Shown piece after piece: positions 34,464 through 47,238 of a DNA stretch of 64,000 bases. Under the pieces are notes generated by a model. That model saw nothing but the letters and a program-made list of their open reading frames with translations. It was not told the DNA's origin and searched no databases. Source of the stretch: Pomphorhynchus laevis (Eukaryota > Acanthocephala > Palaeacanthocephala > Echinorhynchida > Pomphorhynchidae); assembly GCA_012934845.2 (NCBI GenBank), contig WNNJ02000654.1, forward strand, positions 1 to 64,000. The letters run 5' to 3'. The translations under genes and the position numbers were made by a program. Numbering within the stretch: the stretch's first letter is position 1; the number at the start of each line of letters is the position of its first letter.

Positions 34464-34640
34464 TTGAATTATCATACTGGAATTGTATCAAAATTTCCAT
34501 CTTTCATTAAGACTATATATCAAAAGATGTCAAAGCATTTGGATTATAGATTAAATACATGCCTGTCGAATGTGAAAACTCTTCTACCAGATAAGTTAGA
34601 AATACATTTTTGTAATTTTAGGGTAGGATCAACAAACACT
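34464..34640 (+). other. Unassigned open frame
   Basis: NYHTGIVSKFPSFIKTIYQK then MSKHLDYRLNTCLSNVKTLL looks coding but is unrecognised; it runs into repeat sequence at ~34615. Confidence 0.25.
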
Positions 34641-34800
34641 GATTTATTTTTACATTTCGCTAGATGCTGCTAGTATTATCAGGAACAAAATACACAGTTT
34701 GTTGTTTGGAATTTTGGGGTAGGATCAACAAACTCTAATTTATTTTTATAGTTTTCTGGCTGCTAGTAGCAGCTGCTGAAATAAAAATTTAATTTTTCTT
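34615..34800 (+). repeat. Two copies of a GTAGGATCAACAAAC repeat
   Basis: GGGTAGGATCAACAAAC followed by TTATTTTTA and CTGCTAG occurs at 34620 and 34718; a reverse copy lies at 60630-60710. It flanks the tandem family-C units. Confidence 0.55.
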
Positions 34801-34849
34801 ATGATGCTAGCAAAATATATAAAAATAAGTTTATGTGCCTGAGCGGTCA

Positions 34850-35370
34850 TTGTTACCATTGCAATTATGCACGTTGCTTTAATCCTATTTAAAGGCCAAC
34901 AACTGCACAGTACATTTCAGTATTGGTGGAACTCATCAGCTACTGATCAAATGCATACGCTTCGATCCATTTAATGTTGGCTGACGCTTACTCGACTCGT
35001 ATGCTTTATTAAAAATTAGATTTAATGAAAGACTTTCATCTTACATTTTGCAAATTTAATTAAAATCATTTCTGATTTCAAATTAAATCAGCGTTGGTAA
35101 GGGATGGTAATACCTTCAATTTAAAGACAGTACGCTACATTTTAGTATTGGTGGACCTCATCAACTATTGATATAAAGCCTACGTTTCGGTTATTTTAAT
35201 GTTGCCTGACGATTACTCGACTCGTCTGCATTTATAGGTAATTAGATTAAATGAAAGGCTTTAGTCATACATTTTCCAAATTTGATTGAAATCATTTCTG
35301 ATTTTAAATAAAATCAGCGTTGACAGGGGAAAATGATACCTTCAATTTGAAAACCTACCGTTTTCTCCTA
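34850..35370 (-). repeat. Family-C tandem repeat (two ~225-bp units), hammerhead-like
   Basis: Units share CAGTATTGGTGGA..TCATCA, CGACTCG and GAAATCATTTCTGATTT blocks at a period of ~225 bp. On the minus strand each holds GAAAC/GAAGC followed after ~25 nt by (C/T)TGATGAG, the two halves of a hammerhead core in permuted order. Same family, opposite orientation, at 39020-39920. No ORF. Confidence 0.65.
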
Positions 35371-35547
35371 GTAACTACTATTATCAAACTAGTCGTCCAT
35401 AGTTTGTTTCCTGATTTTAAGTTGATATGAAAAATGTTTGCTGATCCTTCTTAAAAATTCCAAAATAGAAAAATTGATCAGTATTGGTTATTCTTAAGAG
35501 CTTAGATATTTATTTGATAACACGTTACAGAATATGAGCAAAGGTCA

Positions 35548-35967
35548 ATGCTTAGAGCAAAATGTAGATGCACTTTCGTTTTGTGCCATATGACACATAT
35601 TGTATTTTTCAACAAAATTTTAAGTTACACGTCGAGAACTAATGTAAATAGACAGTTCTTAAGAACTTTTAATTATCGAAAATGTCTTGGGGGAATGATT
35701 TATAATTGCAGTACAAACGCACTTCATTAGTGAATTTTAAAATTCATTGTTCAATTGGTAGTGTTAATTATATGGATAGGAAATACGCATCAGAAAATAT
35801 CAGCCGCTTTTACCAGTTCTTCATTGAAATTAAATGTTGCTATTGAACAAATTACCATATGGTGTGAAGTGTATACTGGTGAAACAAAGATAGATCTTCG
35901 CAATGTCACATTTTACATACTTGGCAGTCTTCCTAACAAAAATGTCAGTGCTGCAGTTGAGATTTGA
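35548..35967 (+). other. Two unassigned open frames
   Basis: 35548-35730 and 35755-35967. The second (SSLKLNVAIEQITIWCEVYT, then GETKIDLRNVTFYILGSLPN) looks coding in composition; the first does not. No family recognised; possibly one decayed gene. Confidence 0.25.
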
Positions 35968-35969
35968 TG

Positions 35970-37440
35970 TCTCAGTTTCAAAATTCAAAGAAGATGAATT
36001 TTGAAGAAATTCAGGACAATAGATTACAGTTTTAATATATTTGTAAACGATATAATATGATTCTATGACGGGGAGAAAACTGTTTTAGTTATTTTCGTCA
36101 AATGTTTTAAGCTTATCAAAAAATTTATTAAAACTATATATTCAGTATTGGAACTTTATACTTTGAATATAATTTAACCGTGTAAGATGATTTTTACTTG
36201 CATTATTCTGGTAACAGACTGTGCAAAGAACGAATTTTTTCAACGCCAGTATTCAGAAAATAATACTGAGACAGTGGCATAAGTGAATTAAAATATCACT
36301 TGATGTACAAACAGTAAGTTGAATATAACGCGTGTGTTATTATAAAATCCGTAGACTTGACCTAAATGTTATGTCTGATTTGTTTTCTCTTGCTTTCACA
36401 GTAAACTAAGACCGTTAATTATTAACTGTTTGATGTAGACAGCGTAACAGTTTTTTTTTAATTCTGGATGCTAAACACCACAAGTAAAAAAGATATTTTT
36501 ATATCCGAAAGAACTCTGTTTACATAACCGAACAAAACATTTTTCATTGCTAGATATCGAATTTTGAAAAAATTACCAATTTATTTTTTAAGCTTTATAT
36601 CTCACTTATCGAGCTGAACAACAATCAAAATTCATTGGATGCTTACATTTTAGATGAGCAATTGATTAAATTGCTCACTAGTTTAAAGTAACAATTTTAA
36701 TTTGTTAGCAAAACGTAAACTTTAATACAAGCTGAACAAATACAAACGAGAAGACTGATAAATCTTCCTTTCGAATGTAAATGAAATAATTGCCATTAGC
36801 TTTATTTATATTGGCAAACAATAAGGAATTTCGTGTTTAAAAAATCGCTGGAAGGTGAGAAGATAAATTACGGAACAAACTTTTTCATCGCAATACAACC
36901 ATCATCTTAGCAATGTCAAAAATGGGCCAAGGTACTTACTTCTAATCTGTAATCGATCTCTTGCATACATTTTATGTGATAAATTGAAAAAATATCAAAT
37001 TAAACGGTCATCTATAAACTTTTTGTAACTTAACTGCCAATATACAAATTCAGTCGTTTAAAATAATAAAATTTCAACTTTTAATTGCATTTTATCATGC
37101 GAACTGAGAAGAAAATAGTAATTAATGCAAAATAATCAGGTATTTAGTCAGATGTCACTATAATCTTCGATATAAATAAATAGACTAATGCTTGATTTTC
37201 TAAACAGGGTATGAATGTCTTTCAAAATTTTGAATTCATTATTCAAATTAATAATGAGTATATCGGATCCACTTATTACAATAAAAATAAGAACTTTTAC
37301 TAAATTATCTTAAATGATTTAATTAGTGAATTCGATTTATTTAATCGAATTCATTATTTAAATTAATAATGAGTATATCGGATCCAATTATTACAATAAA
37401 AATAAGAATTTTTACTAAATTATCTTAAATGATTTAATTA
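35970..37440. other. AT-rich intergenic sequence
   Basis: No gene supported. A ~100-bp direct repeat (AATTCATTATTCAAATTAAT ... ATCGGATCCA) occurs at 37230-37325 and 37345-37440. Confidence 0.35.
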
Positions 37441-37452
37441 GAAATCATTATT

Positions 37453-37600
37453 AGAGCTGGATCAAAGAAAAGAGGATTACTTTTGACATTTCGCTGACTT
37501 CTGTTAGCATCTTCAGAAATTACAAGTAATTTTCAGAAGATGCTAACAGAAGTTATCGAAATATCAAAAAATCCTCATTTCTATGATCCAGCTCCAATAA
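37453..37600. repeat. Foldback repeat with hammerhead-like arm
   Basis: Arms GAGCTGGATCAAAG..TTTCGCTGACTTCTGTTAGC and complement. On the minus strand the left arm reads CTGAAGA, T, GCTAAC-AGAA-GTCAGC, GAAATG, the decayed relative of the 29676 motif. The outer GAGCTGGATCA ends resemble the flank at 29725-29745. Confidence 0.7.
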
Positions 37601-37644
37601 TTATTTATCAATAATGGATCGTTATCAACTATTTGTAGTTAATT

Positions 37645-38335
37645 GCTGCTGTTTACAATAAAAATAATATGACTTGATGGACGGGTATTTTGCAATTTTT
37701 AGCCATGTTATTTCGTCCTTGATATTTAATGCCGCCATCCATCTGTAGATCAAAAATATCATAATTGTTTTCCCCAAACACAAAACTGTTTTTTAAGAAT
37801 TATAGAAATCACAAAAAAATAGGTATATAAAAATAGTTGATATACCTATTTTTAAAAATAGGCATATCAACTTTAAATAGATAAATATTATTAAAGAAAT
37901 ATAATATATAATATTATTATAATAATCATTATAATATATAATATATATTATAATATATAATTCTAAAATTTTAAGAAATGCATAAAAATTTTAATTCAAA
38001 TTAAACACTAATTTGATAAAAATTAAATTAATGTTTGCTTATCTTGCTTCACAATTCTTATTTTTAATGTTATTTAAAGTAAAAACGCGTGATATCGTGT
38101 TAGACAAATGTGCAAACATTTATACAAATTCAAACAAAAGTTTGACTTTTAAAACTGTTAAGAATTTAGTTTTCATACACTTAAGTTACATTAAATTTAA
38201 TTCATACATTTAATTCATTCATATTACGCTGTTAGATGCATTTAACTAATATTTATGACGAGCGTCAAGTCTACTGAAGTGGTAGAGATAGGTGTGCTCG
38301 ATAAATTCAAATCCGTATCTTAAAGAAAAAACATT
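37645..38335 (+). repeat. 0.7-kb dispersed repeat, copy 1
   Basis: Nearly identical to 59537-60170, from CTGTTTACAATAAAA through CGCGTGATATCGTGTTAGAC to the tRNA-like block. A fragment (38410-38660) is repeated immediately downstream. The 66-residue open frame within (38013-38213) exists in both copies only because they are repeats; I do not call it a gene. Confidence 0.85.
38257..38330 (+). repeat. tRNA-like block (SINE-like head), copy 1
   Basis: TACTGAAGTGG and, 29 bp on, TTCAAATCC resemble pol III A and B boxes at roughly tRNA spacing. The flanks do not form a clear acceptor stem, so a tRNA-derived SINE head is more likely than a working tRNA. Confidence 0.35.
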
Positions 38336-38409
38336 TTGTCAATAAAATTTGCTAAATAATTGCATTTGGAATAAAGACTGATCGTATTACGCTGTTAGAT
38401 GCATTTAAC

Positions 38410-38660
38410 TAGATGTTTGTTAAGAATTATAGAAATCACAAAAAATAGGTATATAAAAATACTTCATATACCTATTTTTAAAAATAGGCATATCAACTTT
38501 AAATAGATAAATATTATTAAATAAATATAATATATAATATATAATATAATCTGAGAAATATTATTACTCTGATATATCTAAAAAATCATTGTTTCTAAAA
38601 TTTTAAGAAATGCATAAAAATTTTAATTTAAATTAAACACTAATTTGATAAAAATCAAAT
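38410..38660 (+). repeat. Partial direct repeat of 37790-38020
   Basis: AAGAATTATAGAAATCACAA, AATAGGTATAT palindromes and the AATATTATT tail recur after ~625 bp, so the repeat is partly tandem here. Confidence 0.7.
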
Positions 38661-39019
38661 TAGTGTTTGCTGATAATTAAATGTGGTAAACACCAATTAG
38701 TTTAAGGTATATCAACTTAAAATAGAGAAATATTATTAGAGAAATATAGTAATATAATATATAATATAATTGATCTTAATTATTAATAGAATGCATTTTT
38801 AGAAAAACATTAATTAACTAAAATCAGTTATATTTGATTAAAATCTATTTTTTAATTTTTCATTATCTTAAAAATAGATTATCTAATCTAGTTTTATTTG
38901 TTATATTGTTACCTGATCGTTCCTGAATATTTATAATGTTCTTTAATAATATTTAAAATTTATGTTTATAAAAAATTTTGGGTATACCTATTTTTATAAG
39001 AAAATAGGTATATCAATTA

Positions 39020-39920
39020 ATTTCAAAAATAGGTAGGTTTTCAAATTGAATGTTAAACCTTCATCTACCAGCGCTGATTTAATTTGAAATCAGACATGAT
39101 TTCAACTAAATTTGCAAAATGTAAGACAAGTCTTTCATTAAAATTCAATTGGCACTTAAAGTAGATGAGTTAAATGATCGTAATCCTGCATTAAATGGAC
39201 CAAAACGTGAAATGTAGCTATTGGATAGGTAGCTGATAAGCTCCATCAATAATGAAGTGTAGCGTACTGCTGTTGGTTTATAGTTAGGATTAAAGTAACG
39301 CGCAGAATAAGATATTTTAATAAAATATCAAAATTTCAATGGCTGCTCAGGTATATCAACTTAAAATCCAGAAACAAATTATAAATGACTAGTTTGAAAA
39401 TTGTAATCAAACGATAATATAGTAGGTTTTCAAAGATGAAAATGAGGAAAATTCGTCAGAAAGTCTTTTATTCAATCTAATTGTCAATAAAGCAGACGAT
39501 TCGAGTAATCGCCAGACAGCATTTAAAGGATCAAGCGTTCCACCGATACTGAAATGTAGCTTACTACTGTTAACTTATAGATAGGATTAAATCATCGTGT
39601 AGTGTCATCAAAATTTCAATTGTATCAATAACTCAATAATTAAATAGGTAGTTTTTCAAATTGAAGGTGGTACCTCCCCCTATCAACGCTGATTTAATTT
39701 GAAATCAGCAATGAGTTTAATAAAATTTGCGAATTGTAAGACAAAATCTTTTACTAAATCTAAATGCCAATAAAAGCAGACGAGTCGAGTGATTATCAGC
39801 CAATATTAAAAGGACCGAAACGTGAAACGTCGGTATTGGATCAATAGTTGATGAAGTCCATCAACACTGAAATGTAGCAAACTGCTGTTAGCCTATAGAT
39901 AGGATTAAAGTGTCATCAAA
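39020..39920 (+). repeat. Family-C repeat units (three), hammerhead-like
   Basis: Three units (about 39025, 39422 and 39643 onward) share GGTAGGTTTTCAAA, CGCTGATTTAATTTGAAATC, GACGAGTCGAG and TAGGATTAAAG blocks. The third holds at 39812-39859: GGACC, GAA, stem ACGT-GAA-ACGT, C, a TATTG-GAT-CAATA hairpin, TTGATGA, AGTCC. That is the hammerhead element order with stem II open. The first keeps CTGATAA; the middle one has lost the motif. Confidence 0.65.
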
Positions 39921-39929
39921 AAATGACAT

Positions 39930-42190
39930 TATTAAGTGTCATCAAAAAATGTTTACTGTAACAATTTCAATTAAATAAAAAAATTGTATGGTATGAATAA
40001 GAAAAACTAACCAACGCTACTTTTAATTCTACTACAATACCTTACACGCTAATCAACTGGCATATTCAAAAATAAAATGTTGAGATAATATGTTTATCTG
40101 ATCGCTACTGTTATATTTAAGAAAATACCAGATTTAAAAGTAAAATGAAATCAATTTATATTCGTCGGCAGAATATTACAACAAAATATACAACGCTATT
40201 TCTTGGATGAACAAATATAATTAATGCAATTTTATAAATATAATCTAGAACTATTAGTCTATGGATATTTCTTACAGAAGAGCATAATATACTTGCTTAA
40301 GTTTATCGAATTGTTAAATTCAACAAAATAGCTTTTAATAAAAATCAGTTTTAGCTACTTTAATAGCTCATTTTAATGGAATATTTTTACAAATGTTTGT
40401 TATAATAAAATTATACTGAGCAATTTTTTTATAATGATGCCAATGTTTTATTTGATTTTGAAATAAGTAGTTAATCATTTTACTTAACCACTTGATATTC
40501 TAAAAAAATTAATTTATAAAATTAATTAATTTAAACAATAAATTATAAATAATTATTTATTATATTCTTCTCCGAGTTTATTATGCAATATCAAAACCAG
40601 CATTTCTAGACGGCATATATTCGATAAATTTGTAATTTTGAAATTTGTTAATCAAGAATTTTTACAACTTTTAATTCTCCAAAAGTAGGTAACTTTTGAA
40701 TTTTGCTAACATTTAAGAAATAGTATTTTATCGATCCTTCAACAAAATTCAAGATAGATCAAGATCACTTATTTTTAACAAAAATAATGACATTTTTGAT
40801 TTTAAATTTATAATGATTAAACAAAAACAATAAAAACTGATATATTATCACAAGTCTCGATACAACCAAGTGATCAGTGAAGAAACACTAGCTAGACATT
40901 CTCTCTTCTACTGCTAGACAGCAATATATACACAAATGTAATTAAATTCGAGGTCTAAGACTTTTTTTGACAATTTTTACAATTGATTTCTAGCTTTTCT
41001 TGATATCCTTGATTTTCAAGCAGCCTAAATGTGCAAACCAAATATTTAAATTAAATGCCCTTAATTATCATTATAAGCGAAAATGTAAAGCAATATTTTT
41101 GATATTAAACATAATAAAATGTAAAACAACAACCAAAATATCTACCCTTATGTAATCATTTGTATTTACATAGAACACTAAAGGAACTGTTGTATCGTGC
41201 TTTTCGTAAAAAAGCATAGTACAAAGTGTATGTAAAATTTGAAAATCATCTTAATTCAATGCATATCGTTTTATAGTTAATGTGTACTACCTTTTTGATG
41301 TTGTATATGTAAAAATTCATGAGATCCGTTACCAAATTGGTAGGTAAATGCTGGGAAATTGAATAATTTGACTTTCTGGGGCTAAGCTGTTGTAAAATAT
41401 GCCCCAAATTTAAAGATTTAAGTTGAATTGCTTAATCAACTTTTAGAAATATCAGTATATCTAATTTTGATTTATTTTTTTCATAGTAAAAACATTTTAA
41501 ATCTAATAAAAGGTCCCATAGCGAGCAACAACATAAAGTGAAAAAAAACACGTGTTCCACTTTGCACCCAGTCATTCACGACCTACCCCAGACTCTCCAA
41601 ACCTTTGATATGGGATTTCCACGTGTGCTCGAGAAGATGGGATGATCCGAATGTGTAATGATGCTGCACTTGCAAGTGCAAATCCAATTCTAATTCTCAA
41701 GTCCCGAATACATTCGTTGTATGGACGTGTAGATTTCTCCGATTTAAGGTAGCACATTCTTCTCATAATGGTGATAGTTGTATCACCGGCACCACCGTTA
41801 GCCGCAAAAACCCACGGGAAGAAACTTGCCCTCTCAAATCTCGATATTCGCTCGCATTATTTTCGGATTTTTCGCTGTTCATGGTAATTAAAGTGATTTT
41901 GCGGCATTGATGTTGAGTAAGATGGAGTAAGATGATTATATATACATATGTCAATTAAGGACAGCTCCGCTGTGCTAAAAAACCATGGCAAGCAATATCT
42001 ACCCTTGCGTTTGGTTCGAAAGTGGGTGAGTTTGCAACGAGAGTTACTCCCTCTGGGATAGGCTAGAGTATTGGTATCTAATTTTTTACTTCTAATAATA
42101 CACTTTCTTAAAAATATAAAATATACAGGGTAAATAAGTTCAGTAAAACAAAGAAAAATAAAGAACTGAGTCCGAAATTTTTCATTTATC
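39930..42190. other. AT-rich intergenic sequence, no gene seen
   Basis: No supported coding exon. Minus-strand frames at 41572-42192 overlap a GC-richer patch next to LINE-A and are probably LINE-associated or chance. Confidence 0.3.
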
Positions 42191-42194
42191 ATCT

Positions 42195-43390
42195 TCTTAT
42201 CGTCCTCTACATTACGACCTCAGGTCCGATGGGATCTGAGCCCCACAGCCAATCCAACACCCGCTCGTCGACTGAACTATCCGGGGTCTTTCACCCCCGA
42301 AGAGTCTAATCGAGGCGGACTATACTAGGTAATCGCGAGATGAGGAGCTTCATAAACCTTAGTATTTGCTCAGAGGGACGCCGCTCGAAAAGAAGACTAA
42401 TATCGAGATAACCCAATTAACCCAGAGACGCACTTGGGTTTTCGCATTCAACGACAGATGCTGAGCCTGTTTCAGAGCCCACCTAGCTTTCTTCAGGATA
42501 CGTTTAAGTCTATCTAGGTCAGCTTTCGCTGACCAATTCACCGTAACGGCGAACCCAGATATTTTAATCGACTTGTGAATGATGGGAGTGGTTGATTTGC
42601 AAATATAAAGGATAGAGCTGAGAGTGCTAATCTCTTCAATTTTTTCTTGGTGCCAAAGGTGGCATGAAAGGCGACCACCTGCGATTTCGAGGAGTTTAAA
42701 ATAAGATTGGACATGTTTAACAGGTCTTTTAATCTTAAAAAGAAACGGTTGATGTCCGAGACTACATATTTGAACCTGCGTCCAGAGAACAGGGCTGTGG
42801 TATCATCAGGGTATACCACTAGATGTTGATCACGTTTAAATATCTTATATAGTTCGATGGAGGCAGCAAGATATAAAATTGGAGAAAGTGGTGAGCCTTA
42901 GGGCACACCGGTAATAGGGTAGAACTGACGTGCATCAGGGTCGTCTTCATAGTAGAACCGCTTTGTGTACAGCAATATCTCACCCTGTTAACAATTCTTG
43001 AAGGCAACCCGAAGGACCTTAGAGAAGAGATAACGAAGGGAATGAAGATGAGGTCAAATGCAGCAGAAAAATCAAGTAGAATATCCACAACAAGTTGATG
43101 ACTATTATCCTGACAAAGCTGATGCATTTCACAAATTGCTGAATGGACCGAGCACCTTTTGACAAATCATGAAAACTTGGTGGGATTAAATTACGCCTAA
43201 TTAAATGATCGCGGATTTTACGCGCAAGCGCTTTTTCGTAGATAGAGATGAGGGAGTTCTGAATAGAAATTGGCCGCATATCTTTAGGACATGAGACAGG
43301 ATTACGTTTAGGTAAAAAAATTCTGCGACTAATATTGATGCCGTCTGCATCGGCCGGTGTGGCTAAAAGCATTGTGACGACCACTTATCT
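42195..43390 (-). mobile_element. LINE-A copy 1: RT domain and 3' UTR
   Basis: Minus strand, in order: PKRNPVSCPKDMRPISIQNS (RT block 1), VVDILLDFSAAFD (block 3), YPDDTTALFSG (the family's YADD box, here with Pro), NLILNSSKSQVVAF, LKYLGS and KADLDRLKRILKKARWALKQ, then the family 3' UTR. The frame changes several times. The layout and PQGSP box in other copies place it with jockey/I/R1-like non-LTR elements; the clade is not certain. Dead copy, 5'-truncated within RT. Confidence 0.85.
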
Positions 43391-43549
43391 TCTTTGATCG
43401 GATGTAAAAACCTGACAGATGGATGATGCTCAAATTTTAATGAACACTCAATGTAACCCTTTTATAGGGTACAATTTGAAATTTACTCTACTTGAGACAG
43501 ATACAGCAACTCACCCCCTGTAATAACTGCCACCAGTGGAGGCACTGGT

Positions 43550-45420
43550 CATCAAGTTGCTTCTCGCCACTGAAATGCGGGTATGCGGATGAGGTAGGAT
43601 GAATCAAACCAAATGCGAGAGCAAACCGTGCTGCATGAACTGAAGGGGGTGAGTACCCCCGCATTGTCAAAACAATGTATTCACTTTAAAAACTATCAAA
43701 AGAGGCACATGCCGGATATGCCCAAACACAATAGTTTTGCCACAGCTGTCACAGACGGAAATAAAGAAGAAAGTATTCATGTTGAGGACATATAGAAGTT
43801 CATGGATGCGAGATATCAGGAATGTATCGAGCGTCTTGAAAACCTAGTTTAGTTTTTAGTTGGTCAATTTGGGAATTCCATCTAGGCTCCCCCAATTGGG
43901 AGTGCGACGACCAACAAGAGAAATTCAGCCAAATCCAACAAAAGGAATGGTTCATCGCAGTTAATACCACCAAAGAAGCTGGTTCGCACGAACTCATCAT
44001 AGGCAGTCCCAACCAAGGGAAATGAATATAATGCCCGTGGTTAAACGTCTTCTCATGTTGGAACGGAAGGTGGAAAGATCGACATTTTCAGCTCTGGTTC
44101 CGAATAGGCGGAAGGCGTCCCACTCCAGTTAAATCAACGCAATGGGAAGTAATCAAGGGTCTTTTTTCTGAATATCCTTCAGTGGAATTCAGGAGGTGTT
44201 TCCGCCCTTAGTCTTCTATCTAGTAGAGATGCAGATGTTATAGTTCTTCAGGAGACGCCGTCTATCCGTCTCCCTAGGATATTGCTCGATTTGTCCCTAT
44301 GCACTTCTACACCCACTTTACTCCGTACTTTACTCATCCTCACACTATTCATCTCAAAGTCTTTTAACCCTAGTGAAGAGCTCCTTAAGATTACCCCTCC
44401 TTTTAAACTACGCTTGCCAGCCCTTTCTTGTTTAGTTATATCACTCTGTAAGAACGGTAAGCGTCTTAGCATAGCCAATGTCTATATTCGGTCATGAGAA
44501 ATTCACAAGAAGCGTAACCTCATGCATCGAATATTGAAGAGCGGTTATAACATGTTACTCGGTGACTTTAACGACAGAACTTGTCGTTGGATTAATGCAG
44601 CACTCCGCAAAGCCAGCATCGACTATCTTATTCATAAACCACCTTCCCTCACCTTTCATTGCTCTACAACAAATTCTCTCCTTAACATATTACTGCTACA
44701 TCAGATGTGGTTGTTGAAACCCATTTGCACTGAGCAGTCGAGCCAACAACAGACCACCTCTCATGACCTAATTTGCTGGCGGCTTCAATCAGAGTGGCCT
44801 TCTTTTAGCAGCTATCCAACTCTTCCTCATAATTGGAAATGATAGTTTGACTGAATTTAATTTCTACCTCTCATCGTGAGCTACCGCAATCCTTTCGAAT
44901 ACCTATATAGGTTGACTATACAATTCCACTCCAACAAAACTCAAGGTCCTAGCTAAAATGTTACACCTTCCCAATCTCTCTGTTTCCGCCAGACAGGTCT
45001 TCTCGAATAAATACTGGAGCTCTAGATATAGATTCTAGCTGAGTAGGGATAGGGCGAGCATTGATCACCTTAACCCTTATCAGTCTTCTTTTTGGAAGAT
45101 ATTCAAGAAAAAGTTTAAATGCTGGAGGAATAGAGCCTTGGGTTGGATGGGAAGCATAGGCCTTGACAATGTTTTGTTCTTTAGCTCCTCATCTCGAGAT
45201 TACGACCATAGTCCGTCACGGCTGGATTCTTGGGTAAGAAGTGAAAGACCCCCGAATGGTTCAGTCGAAAGGTAGCGCGCTGTTGTGATCGGAGGGCTCA
45301 GATCCCTCTAGACCTAAGGCCGTAATGATAAAATGGAAGATAAAGGAAAGGCTACGACTGGAATCCGTAATGATAAAATGGAAGATAAAGGAAAGGCTAC
45401 GACTGGAATGAACAATTGAT
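43550..45420 (+). mobile_element. LINE-A copy 2: ORF1 tail, endonuclease, RT deleted
   Basis: 43610-43960 resembles the end of a LINE ORF1 (SFATAVTDGNKEES). 44170-44840 is the apurinic-type endonuclease: NSGGVSALSLL, VIVLQETPS, SIANVYIRS and MLLGDFNDRTCRW with the catalytic GDFN. After the linker (45040-45170) the sequence jumps to the very end of RT (CTCCTCATCTCGAGATTACG) and the 3' UTR, so ~1.3 kb of RT is missing compared with copy 4. It ends in a duplicated 45-bp tail. Confidence 0.8.
45320..45409 (+). repeat. 45-bp tail tandem duplication of LINE-A
   Basis: Two perfect copies of a 45-mer starting CCGTAATGATAAAATGG at 45320 and 45365, at the 3' end of LINE-A copy 2. Tail-unit repeats are common at LINE 3' ends. 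Confidence 0.9.
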
Positions 45421-45538
45421 TTAATTCGTGTTTTCTGCATGTTTTAAGTTCTATTTTTTATAACTTATATAATTATTTAACAAAACCCTTTACTTTAATA
45501 AAACACCCAAATTGCGCCCAGCACGATGAGCAAACAAG

Positions 45539-45901
45539 TTGGAGCTTCAAATGATTCACAATTTTCAAGTTTTTTTATCTAATTCTTCTGTTGGAAAGCA
45601 AATTACGGTAGGTTCTAGTCACCGGGATGACTGTCACTGGTGTGGACTTATTGAAATTCAGATTAGTGATAGTTCTAATAATAAAAAGGAGCTTCGTCTG
45701 GTTAGGAAGCTCATGAATCTTGTAGAGATCAAAATATGTGATCCACTACAAAAAGAGAATGACTTCTTCAAAAATCTACTTAGACCTTTCATTAATCCCT
45801 TTCCAGACAGAGTGCTTTATAACTCTGTAAAAAATTTCCGAGGTTATTCCGGATTGCTTTTGTTACAAACGATATTACCATGCCATACATCAATTTTTTA
45901 A
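45539..45901 (+). other. Unassigned 120-residue open frame
   Basis: Encodes KQITVGSSHRDDCHWCGLIE and DRVLYNSVKNFRGYSGLLL. Coding-like composition between two LINE-A copies; it might be the start of a LINE ORF1 or an unrelated fragment. Not recognised. Confidence 0.3.
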
Positions 45902-46299
45902 TGATAGTTTGAGTAAAGTCGGCAACATTGAACATAAAGGTAGTTACGGCAACAGTCAATATCACTAACATTGAACCTGATCAAGACGGTATGAAAGAAT
46001 GAAAGAGTACTTACTCTTTAGAATATCAGGTTTATAGCAAGGAAGGATGGGCCCTGCTACTCGTCGCGTTTGGAACAACTTTAGACATCAAAAGAAATCA
46101 ATTCCAAACACTTCTGCAGAATCCTGTACTATAAAGGTAGAATTGAAATAGTCAGCTGCACAGTGAAACGATACCTCCCTAAAGTCAATCAACGCAAATC
46201 AGTTCTGGCGTGAAAAGCGCATCTACAGTCGGCATCAATATAAATAGGTGTTGTAACCACCCCGGTGTTAATCCTAACTAGTGAGTTGTTCCTTTCCGC

Positions 46300-47238
46300 T
46301 TAAAGGCCAACACAATTGGAAGTAATTAAGGCCCTTTTACACTAAATATCTTTCAGTAAAATTTGAGAGGTGCTTCTGCTCTTCGTTTTCTGCAAGGTCT
46401 AGATGTGGACGTCATTGTCTCAGTAAACTAAATTGATCCGGAAACTTCAGTGAATGACTCGATTTTTACTACATCACAAACACACATCTATACTAGGTAT
46501 ATAACCCCACCTCACTCATATTAATCTCAAATTCTTGTAACGATAGTCAAATACTCATTAAGGCCATCCATCTTACTAAGCTTATCTTGCCATGTCATGT
46601 CTTGTTTAGCTGTAACATCTGAAAGGACGGTAAACGAATCAGTGTAGCCAATATCTATATTCAACAAGGAGAGATACATAAAAACCGAACCTGCTTGGCC
46701 GAATAGTTGATAGTGGTTATGTCATGATACTTATTGACTTCAATGACAGAACTGGTCGCTGGATTAAAACCGCACTCCGCAGAGCATGGAGCGAATACCT
46801 TATTAATGTAACAGCAGTCTCCACTTTTCATCGCTCATCCACCAATTCTCTCATCAATATTATACTATTTCATCAGAAGTGGTTGATTACACTCTTTTGT
46901 ATTAAGCAGTCGCGTCAACAATTGTCTACACCCATGACTTAATTTGATGGTGCTTAGAAGACACCCTACTGCGAATAAGATACAACTTTGATCCAATCAG
47001 AGTGGGGCTTTTCTAGGCGGTTATCAAACTCTTTCGTATTTTAATGTGAATTTGACCCCATTCAATTCCTACCTATATCAGCAAACAAGCGGTATTTTAT
47101 TGACAACTATAACGATCGCATTTTTAATAGCACTTCGACAAAACTCAAGGTCCTTGCAAAAATGTTACATCTTCCCAATCTTTCTGACTCCTTCAGACAG
47201 GCTCTCTTGAAAGAATTTTAGAGTTCTCGTGACATACT
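46300..47238 (+). mobile_element. LINE-A copy 3, left part (endonuclease)
   Basis: Homologous to 44140-45030: DFNDRTGRWIKTALRRAW and STNSLINIILFHQK of the endonuclease, then the TKLKVLAKMLHLPNLS linker. It is interrupted at 47238 by LINE-B; the other half resumes at ~50430. Confidence 0.8.

Noticed and set aside
38013-38213. 66-residue plus-strand open frame in the 0.7-kb repeat
   Set aside because: AT-rich repeat sequence; the second copy (near 59,920) has small deletions breaking it, and there is no recognisable domain.
38257-38330. A functional tRNA gene
   Set aside because: No acceptor stem pairing or clear anticodon arm; better read as a SINE-like head.
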